DNA of 64,000 nt from Balanoglossus misakiensis (Eukaryota; Hemichordata), in the NCBI GenBank assembly GCA_040954595.2, contig CM082581.2:5580001-5644000 (forward strand), read 5' to 3'. A model generated the notes under the pieces. It saw only the letters and a list, made by a program, of their open reading frames with translations. It had not been told where the DNA came from and searched no databases. Position numbers and translations under genes: made by a program. Shown piece after piece: positions 57,642 to 64,000 of the stretch. Each line of letters begins with the position of its first letter. Position 1 is the stretch's first letter.

Positions 57642-59319
57642 AAAACACGCCTGAAAACTCCGCGAATTCGTGGTATAAGTAGGCAATTTAGACTGGAAAA
57701 TGTTGAGCGACGGATTTCATTCGAATTCTAATACAAGTGCGAAGCAATTTTACATTGATCGCGTTCAGTATTACTAAAGTCTGTGGGAACACCAGCCACT
57801 GTAATACATTGTATTCGTATAATCCTTGTCGACAGTGACAATTTAAGTGTATATTCATACACGGATAAAAGCCATTTAGAACTGTACATTATACTCAAGT
57901 GTTTTGTCATTAACTTCTGAAATCTGATTCTTTGGGTATTATACAGTAAGGGGTGTCATTCAAATACTGGTAGTTTAGTATTGTTTGGGTTTAAGGTAAA
58001 GGCCAACTATAGTACACTTCACAACTTGTGTAAGATTGGGGGCTGGGGACTCGGGCTTGTTATCACATAAATCCATTTAAAATAATGAAAACTTAAGGAT
58101 ACTCTTATAGAAAGTATTAATAATTTAATTTCAATAAAGGCTTTAAAATCGGGTAAGCTATTGAGAACGGTATGTGCGCCAAGTACGGTTGGGTTATCTT
58201 GGGCTAGATTCTCTACCATCTGGTAGAATCGAACCCATGCCCTGTGCCTCGAATTTTATGAACTGATGACCAAACGTGTGGTGATATCAAGCCTAACGCG
58301 CCGTTTACTCGTGAAATAACCTACATGTATACATACAACACACCAATGAAATTACCCGAAGGCATGCGTTGTATTAGATTCAAATTGCTGTGCTGGTCAA
58401 TCAAAGATTGTGATAATTGAAACCGTCAGATAATGCCAATTGGCTGAAAATACCCCTGCAAGCATATGCACCACAATGACTTACCTGTTTGCTTCTAGTT
58501 TACATCGGTGAATCACATGTGAGGTTCCGTGGATTAATTTTTGCTTCTGTCACAGCTTCTTGTAGAGTTCTGACATCGTCCAGGTCAAGAAACTGGCGAT
58601 TAGTTGAACAAATTGTTTGCCGCAAACTCCTTGTCACGTTTGGAAGAATGTGCTCCTGAACACTGTCCTCTTGGCACTATACTTGAGTCGAAGAAAGCAT
58701 TCGGTGCTCGCTGCTTGTACTTGGCATTTTGGTTTAGGCATGTGTAGTTGCACGCTGACCAGTTCTTTGGCATGGTCCATTTTCAATCTGCGTTGGTACT
58801 CATACCTATCTCATTGTACGGGTTTGTTGACGCATCGTGAGTTTTCTGGGTTCGGGGCTGAACGAATTCCGCTTCGGACAGCCTCTTCAAGTCGAAATTA
58901 ACGGGTCTTCTTCACGAAGTGCAGCATACTAGGAACTTTGATCGGAAATGGCGACAGCTGGTCTTGGGAAAACGGCGTGGTCACTTTGGATGCCTCCCAG
59001 CCACCACCTCAACGCTGATTGGTGCAGCGTAGACACACAACAGATGCAGCGCTTGCAATATTCACTTGACCTGTATAAATCTCACCGGGTCAGTCACCCT
59101 GCATTGGTGACGCAATAGCGAAACGTCAGTTAATTTGTCTGGCGGGAAAATACATCCTTCACAATTATGAAAATGCTGTCAAACCTGAGATGCACCAGAA
59201 TGCAACTATCAAAGTGATGCACAGTACGTTACTAGTAAATTGCCCACTGCAGGCACAGCATGGACATCCTTTCCCCAAAGCCTTTTCGGTTTAACCCGTT
59301 ATTTTGAAGCTGAGTTTAA
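57642..59319. other. Intergenic stretch with weak coding-like traces
   Basis: No gene I can name. On the minus strand around 58,480-58,815, peptides such as EYQRRLKMDHAKELVSVQLH in one frame and QFLDLDDVRTLQEAVTEAKI in another look protein-like. They are out of register and interrupted by stops. This could be a decayed gene or transposon relic, or chance. Confidence 0.35.
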
Positions 59320-59446
59320 CGGGATGGAAGTTGAGTGTGGTCGAACATTAATTCACTATATCCACATGTAGAATAACATAAACGGTGTCTTGTATCAAAC
59401 ATAATTAATGGAAAAAGGGCAGCGAGAGAGAGACTTTGTCTCTTTA
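59320..59446 (+). repeat. Dispersed repeat, copy 2
   Basis: Same-orientation copy of 26,911-27,046. It shares the TAGAATAACATAAACGGTGT core and the GAGAGAGACTTTGT end. It lacks the TACATGTA insertion of copy 1 and has a short A-rich difference before GGGCAGCGAG. Confidence 0.8.
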
Positions 59447-59518
59447 ATGCTGATTCGTCTCGACAAAAGAAAAGTTGAGCAACCATCAAAACTCTTTGGT
59501 CACATGATGCTGATATTG

Positions 59519-59546
59519 TTTTAATTTAATTTAATTTAATTTTATT
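59519..59546 (+). repeat. (TTTAA)n microsatellite
   Basis: A short run of TTTAA pentanucleotides leading into a T-rich stretch. The region from 59,447 to 60,027 otherwise shows no gene. Confidence 0.8.
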
Positions 59547-60033
59547 TTTGTATGTAAGTTAGTGCACTTTTCAGTATATTTCTTAGCTTTCCTTCCATAT
59601 ATTCCAACGAATTGAACTCAACCGAATCATCCCAAAATTGTACACTTAATTGTTTATGTATTGTACAAGGTTGCCGTTTTGTCTCAGTGTCAAATATGAC
59701 TACACTTTGGGTGATTTCTGCTGAAATTGTGAGTCGACGCTACTAAGCGTCCACGGAGCCCGCTCAAAAATGAGGTCGACTGTGTTTTGACTACAGCCAG
59801 GAAGTCAAACCTGTCCAGTAGTGTATGACGTCGTGACAACCTTTACGCCGTTGCCTGACCACTATTAGCACTTGCATTGATTTTTTCACTCATATCGACG
59901 CATGTAATAAACTTGATGAGCTGGATTTCACCTAGTACTACATGTATATGATTATTGAAAAAATGGTTGCCCTCGTTAGAAATAGAAAATCCATAAATCA
60001 ATTTTACTTTTATTTTTGCTGTTCAAGGTAATT

Positions 60034-60756
60034 ATGCGGCAAAGTAGAACTATGAACACTTGGGAAATGAAAGGAAAGGGTGAAGTTAATGTCACAACAC
60101 AGAGAAAACCATGCGGCGAACGAGAACAAAAAGATAGCAGATGTGATGAGAGTCTGTCAGCTGAGGGAGTATCATCAAGAGCTGGAAAAACAAACGATGA
60201 AAAAGAAAATGCTTGTGTGATAAGTTGGGGTGGACATGAGCTGAAGGGTGTTGAAGGTCATCATGACAAAGAATCGGTCAGCGCCTCAAGACGCCAAAGA
60301 CCTGTAAGGGAAACTATTGCCGAAGTAAAGTCTGCTAAAAACAAAGAAGCTCTGGTCCAGGAAATCATAGATGAACATGAGAAAGGTCCACATACTCAAG
60401 AAAGTACAAGAAAGACACAAGAAAGGATTGATAATTTGTTGGTTGGAGATGATTACCCACCAATTAGTTCCGAAAGGGCACAGTCACCTACACAATGTTT
60501 GGAAAGAAGTCGGCCAAAGACAGCAGCTAGGGCTACCAGAAGTAAGTCAGCATCTCTTGATTGCAAAAAAACTGTGACTGGCACTCTTGAACGTGGTAGC
60601 ACAGTGCGAAGATGTCAACTGTGCCGTACGTCTAAACATCTGAGCATGATGCGAGACTGTTCTCACTTCATTTGTTCAATGTGTAAAAAGTTCAGCCGTG
60701 ATTGTCACGACTGCTTGCAGTTGTCGTCATCCAAACGAGATACACCAGTCAGCTGA
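60034..60756 (+). CDS. Compact RING-like finger protein, unrecognised (240 aa)
   Basis: The frame follows a strong acceptor-like pyrimidine tract ending TTCAAG at 60,027. The first ATG is at 60,034, though this could instead be an internal exon. The N-terminal 180 residues are highly charged and low-complexity, rich in Lys, Glu, Arg and Ser, and likely disordered. Residues about 193-228 hold a RING-like spacing C-X2-C-X11-C-X-H-X2-C-X2-C-X6-C-X2-C (CQLC ... CSHFICSMC ... CHDC), which could bind two zinc ions. The frame stops 17 residues after the finger. A Ser/Pro/Arg-rich frame in a different register continues to 61,037 and may be the true C-terminus. It could be an E3 ligase, but no family is recognised. 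Confidence 0.5.
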   Translation: MRQSRTMNTWEMKGKGEVNVTTQRKPCGEREQKDSRCDESLSAEGVSSRAGKTNDEKENACVISWGGHELKGVEGHHDKESVSASRRQRPVRETIAEVKSAKNKEALVQEIIDEHEKGPHTQESTRKTQERIDNLLVGDDYPPISSERAQSPTQCLERSRPKTAARATRSKSASLDCKKTVTGTLERGSTVRRCQLCRTSKHLSMMRDCSHFICSMCKKFSRDCHDCLQLSSSKRDTPVS

Positions 60757-61037
60757 AAGTTCAGGCAACATCGCTGCAGCCAACCGGTACAAGAACATCA
60801 GCAAACCAACCAACATCATACAAAGAAAGACCCCGGTCAGCTACTCCAAATTTCACATCGTCCGGTCAAAGACCTTCGTCGCCATCTGTATCTACATCTC
60901 GTCAAAGGCCGTTCACGCCAAACTTTCGACCGTCCAGCCAGAGAGTGGCTCACTCATCCACAGACCAGACACCCAGGTCCATGCCCCGACAAAAATCATC
61001 AGAAATTAAGATTGAAGAGGAAACTAGTCAAAAATGA
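60757..61037 (+). other. Coding-like Ser/Pro/Arg-rich frame after the RING ORF
   Basis: In the frame offset from the RING ORF, the sequence stays open to a TGA at 61,035-61,037. It encodes a repetitive peptide (for example RPRSATPNFTSSGQRPSSPS), followed by an acidic end IEEETSQK. The internal repetition of RP-S/F-TP/SP motifs suggests real coding DNA. The gap between the two frames is too short for an intron. Confidence 0.4.
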
Positions 61038-61276
61038 ATGATTTAAATTGTAGGAAGAAAGTTCAAAAAATGCGCAATAAGACTGTATGTAGGGAAAGTG
61101 TGTTCAATACTAGTGACTCAACTCTCAATGTTTATAGTGAACAGGTGAGGGTTGATGATGTAGAGTGTGGCTCTTAGCCCTTATACTTTCATCAACTTTG
61201 CTACATAAAAACTCGGAATATGACATTTTAATTCAGTTGTTATACCATTTTATATTATATTTACCACTACCATATA

Positions 61277-61299
61277 CAGTCGAACCTCGATAAGACGAA
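61277..61299 (+). mobile_element. Possible pogo/Tigger-type transposon end
   Basis: TA followed by CAGTCGAACCTCGATAAGAC resembles the CAGTCGAACCTCG termini of many pogo/Tigger (Tc1-mariner superfamily) elements, which insert at TA. I did not find the opposite end in the window, so this may be a solo remnant. Confidence 0.35.
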
Positions 61300-61426
61300 A
61301 CCGCTTACAACGAACGAACAATCATAGTCCCGAATTGGTACCATTGTTTTCTATGGCCGTTCATACCACTTACCATATACCAAGACAAAAAACAACCTTA
61401 TTATTAATTATAAATGGAGACTATTT

Positions 61427-61435
61427 TTTATTAAA
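61427..61435. terminator. Overlapping bidirectional polyadenylation hexamers (candidate)
   Basis: TTTATTAAA gives ATTAAA on the plus strand (for the RING ORF) and AATAAA on the minus strand (for SEPSECS). The location between the convergent genes fits shared 3' ends, with a SEPSECS 3' UTR of about 770 nt. This is inference from hexamers only. Confidence 0.3.
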
Positions 61436-62075
61436 AATCAAGCAGACATTACACATATCTTGTATTAAAATGATGATCTGCCTTATGAAAGCACTGTAAT
61501 GATTGGAAATATTTAACCTATAAGTCACTTGTCTCACGATTATCGCAGAAGTTCAAAATGGACAATTTGTTCAGAGCAACTCCCCTCTCAATGAAAGTCC
61601 AAAACTGAAAAGTGCCATGTGTTGATATCCCAAAAATCAGTACATGTACAAGGTCCTAGTATAACTTTGGTCATGACTATTGAAGATTACACTTATCTGC
61701 ATTACCACATGGAATTGTCAAAATCAGTGTCATCAATTAAACTTAAGTACCTAGATACGTTGTATTTTAAGGAACTCTTCAAACAAGTGGCAAAATTGTG
61801 CGGGCCTTGCAGTTTGGGGTTTATGGAAGTTGAGAACTTGATGACTCTAAGCTAAGGCCAAACTCGAAATTCCCTTGTTGAATTGGGCCCAACCCCTAAA
61901 CAGACGAATTGAACCTTTGCGACAATCCGAGAGAGTCCCTAATAGGTTCAACGCATACCTATCGTCAGTTCACGAGATCTCAAATTGAGTGCGCACTATT
62001 AAACATTGAAAAGGGATTTTCCAACGCCGCTTGACTAAAACCACTCGATAGTTGGCAGTTTCCACGGAATTCAGG

Positions 62076-62111
62076 CTCATGAATATTAATAATCTCATTA
62101 ATATTCATGAG
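62076..62111. repeat. Perfect 15-bp stem-loop in the SEPSECS 3' region
   Basis: CTCATGAATATTAAT (62,076-62,090) and ATTAATATTCATGAG (62,097-62,111) are exact reverse complements around a 6-nt loop. It begins 87 bases past the SEPSECS stop, so it would lie in the 3' UTR. It lacks SECIS core features. Confidence 0.75.
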
Positions 62112-62197
62112 CGCGACCACCACTTCGTTTTGGCTCGGCTCAGCGTCATGAATTTCAAAACTTCTGCTTGGTGGAAACGCACAGATTAATTTTACTG

Positions 62198-64000
62198 TTA
62201 CGCAGAATCAACATCAGGTTTCTCTATGCCAGCAGCGTCCTCCGTCGCAGTGTCTGTATCGTTGATTGCGTATCCATCTATTTGTTTTTCAATGCTTTCT
62301 GTCGCCGAGTGACTTTTACCACTCTTACTGACGCATTTGCCGAGCACTTTGTCCAGTCTCTTAATGAAAGTGTCAACATCACTCCTTGTCATTCCAACGG
62401 CGGCTGCAGCGGTCAGATAGGTGCACGGATACTGATCCGTGTGCGCTCCGTAATTCTTGAAGACGTATCCAGCCACCTCTTTGTCCGGACTGTCGTAAGC
62501 CACCACTCTGCAAGAGAGAGAATTCACCAACTTTTTCAGAACACAAGCGTTGTTACTACTGTTAATAGTTCACGCTAGCAAACAAACTTTACAATTTGTT
62601 TAAATGCGACATTTTTAGATGCAAAACAATCAAACGCTTTTGGTACAACAAATTGATGACAGAAGAATGAAATTCATAGCAAGGGCTTTCTATTGATATA
62701 TATAGGTCTTTGGGGAAAGTACCCGTATACTTTGGCAAAGAATTTTTTTTATTATTACCATGTTGTCATGAATCTAGCAAGTTACTTTCAATGAAATGTT
62801 CATAGCCAGTGATTATTATACTATTGGAGATAAAAATAGAGTAGACGATTTTATTATAGACAGCTTTTTCTGTAATGTGGATGTATATGGAAATATTTGA
62901 AGATCTTTTTTACATCAAAGAATGACAATGACAGTTTCTGTTGACACAAGAACACACCACTCCATTAGCATTTAGTGTGTCTCCCTTGCATTGTTGCAAA
63001 TAATTATTTTTTTAAAAATTATTGAAAAATTCACTCTTGCAAGGTAAAACTAGGTAAATGTCCCCATGCAAAATTTCAAAATAAGGATTGAAGCACTCAC
63101 CTTGTACCTGACACAAATCTTGTAAACAACATGGAACCCAGTTCAGTCAGCTGCTTGCTGTTGCCATGGAGTTGAGACAATGACAGTGCTAATGATATCG
63201 TGTTGTTCTTTGTGATCAGCAGTCGTTCTCCGTGTCTGTCTGCTACTTTTGTGATTTCTTCTGATAAATATTTAAACATTTCCTGAAATTATAAAAAAAA
63301 TATCTTCATTATGTTACATAGTAGTTTTTAAGTTTTCAGCTTCAATAACAATGAACCCTTTGAACCAGACTCTGATGTCATAGGTCACCAGGGGGTCAGA
63401 GTTCAAAGGGTTGATCGTTGCTCAAGCATACATTTTTGCTAAAATATTTCCTAATTTACTTCCTTGATTGAAGATGTAGAAGAATTGGAATAAAATTATT
63501 TGAATATTACATTATTGATGGTGTGTGTTTTTATTTTTGCCAAAACAACTTTCGTTTTCAAACATTAAATACAAAAACATACCATAAAATTACAACTGAA
63601 ACTTGGTTTACCTTTCTATCGGACAGCATTTTCTTGTAACCTTTGACACCCTGTGACAGTAGCGTGATGAACACATCTAGCGAGGGTGTGGCTGATGCAC
63701 GACCTGTAACCAAGCAACCATGACATCATCAGTTCTGTTAAACATGCGAAGAGTGATTTTTTGTTTCCTAACAATTAATTATGAATCAAAGCATATATGA
63801 TCGTACCTGGATATATTTTGCTGGTTTCTTCCACCAACTCTTTGTTATATCCAGCGATGACCGAACCACCGACTGGCACTTGGAAGTTTTTGTCTGTACT
63901 CTGTACGAAGACATCCAACCTACCTATCCTGGATGCCTGTCAAAGAACGCAGTGATGTTAGGATAGATGAATACGATTGACACCAAGGGAGGGGAAGATT
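62198..64000 (-). CDS. SEPSECS: O-phosphoseryl-tRNA(Sec) selenium transferase, 3' part
   Basis: SEPSECS converts phosphoseryl-tRNA(Sec) to selenocysteinyl-tRNA(Sec) with PLP and selenophosphate. It is the last step of selenocysteine synthesis in eukaryotes and archaea and acts in the cytosol. The last four exons are present on the minus strand: 63,807-63,936, 63,612-63,703, 63,101-63,282 and 62,198-62,507 (stop TAA at 62,198-62,200). All are GT-AG and phases close. The first carries [12 protein letters not shown], where the Lys is the PLP Schiff-base lysine of the family. Later exons give [27 protein letters not shown] and [20 protein letters not shown], all hallmark SEPSECS sequence. The acidic C-terminal tail ([11 protein letters not shown]) is typical. 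The N-terminal part lies beyond the window edge; 63,937-64,000 is intron. Confidence 0.95.

Noticed and set aside
58200-58290. tRNA-like B-box (GGTTCGATTC) on the minus strand
   Set aside because: The T-arm flanks do not pair and no acceptor stem or anticodon arm could be drawn. At most a SINE remnant.
62076-62111. Stem-loop near SEPSECS considered as a SECIS element
   Set aside because: It lacks the non-canonical A-G quartet and apical A loop of SECIS elements, and SEPSECS is not itself a selenoprotein.

Overview
The window reads as animal nuclear DNA, most likely from an invertebrate deuterostome such as a hemichordate, echinoderm or cephalochordate. The evidence is phased GT-AG introns, dispersed repeats and transposons, a TRIM/Deltex-type ubiquitin ligase family, and abundant ACATGT and TAGGCCTA words. 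The hemichordate/echinoderm leaning is an impression, not a proof. There are no bacterial, viral or CRISPR features.

Bases 1-41,500 contain no gene I can support. Six-frame ORFs there are short, overlapping and chance-like. Two minus-strand stretches (27,800-28,036 and 35,498-35,794) could be isolated exons. The rest is unique AT-rich DNA with a few microsatellites, short palindromes and one repeat copy shared with 59.3 kb.

From 41.5 to 43.9 kb lies a duplicated, truncated protein-kinase-like locus. The left copy can be modelled as three exons whose splice phases agree. The right copy is a frameshifted pseudogene, and a broken minus-strand ORF sits between them.

From 46.5 to 57.4 kb lie the main genes: two tandem plus-strand paralogues that fuse a TRIM module (RING, two B-boxes, coiled coil) to a second RING and a Deltex C-terminal (DTC) domain. 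Gene A has 4 coding exons (587 aa) and gene B has 6 (744 aa). All splice phases close and the intron positions around the DTC match. Gene B has two extra exons, one encoding a KH-like segment, and carries Arg where the family has a conserved His. A 2.1-kb foldback transposon with an 800-bp transposon nested inside it separates the two genes. Its TTA and TAA target duplications point to PIF/Harbinger.

From 60.0 to 64.0 kb are a single-exon plus-strand reading frame with a compact RING-like finger and a suspicious frame break near its 3' end, and, converging on it, the 3' part of SEPSECS (minus strand, last four exons, including the PLP lysine). SEPSECS makes selenocysteinyl-tRNA. The TRIM-Deltex pair probably acts in ubiquitin signalling, possibly in innate immunity or ADP-ribose-linked ubiquitination. 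That role is inferred from the domains only.
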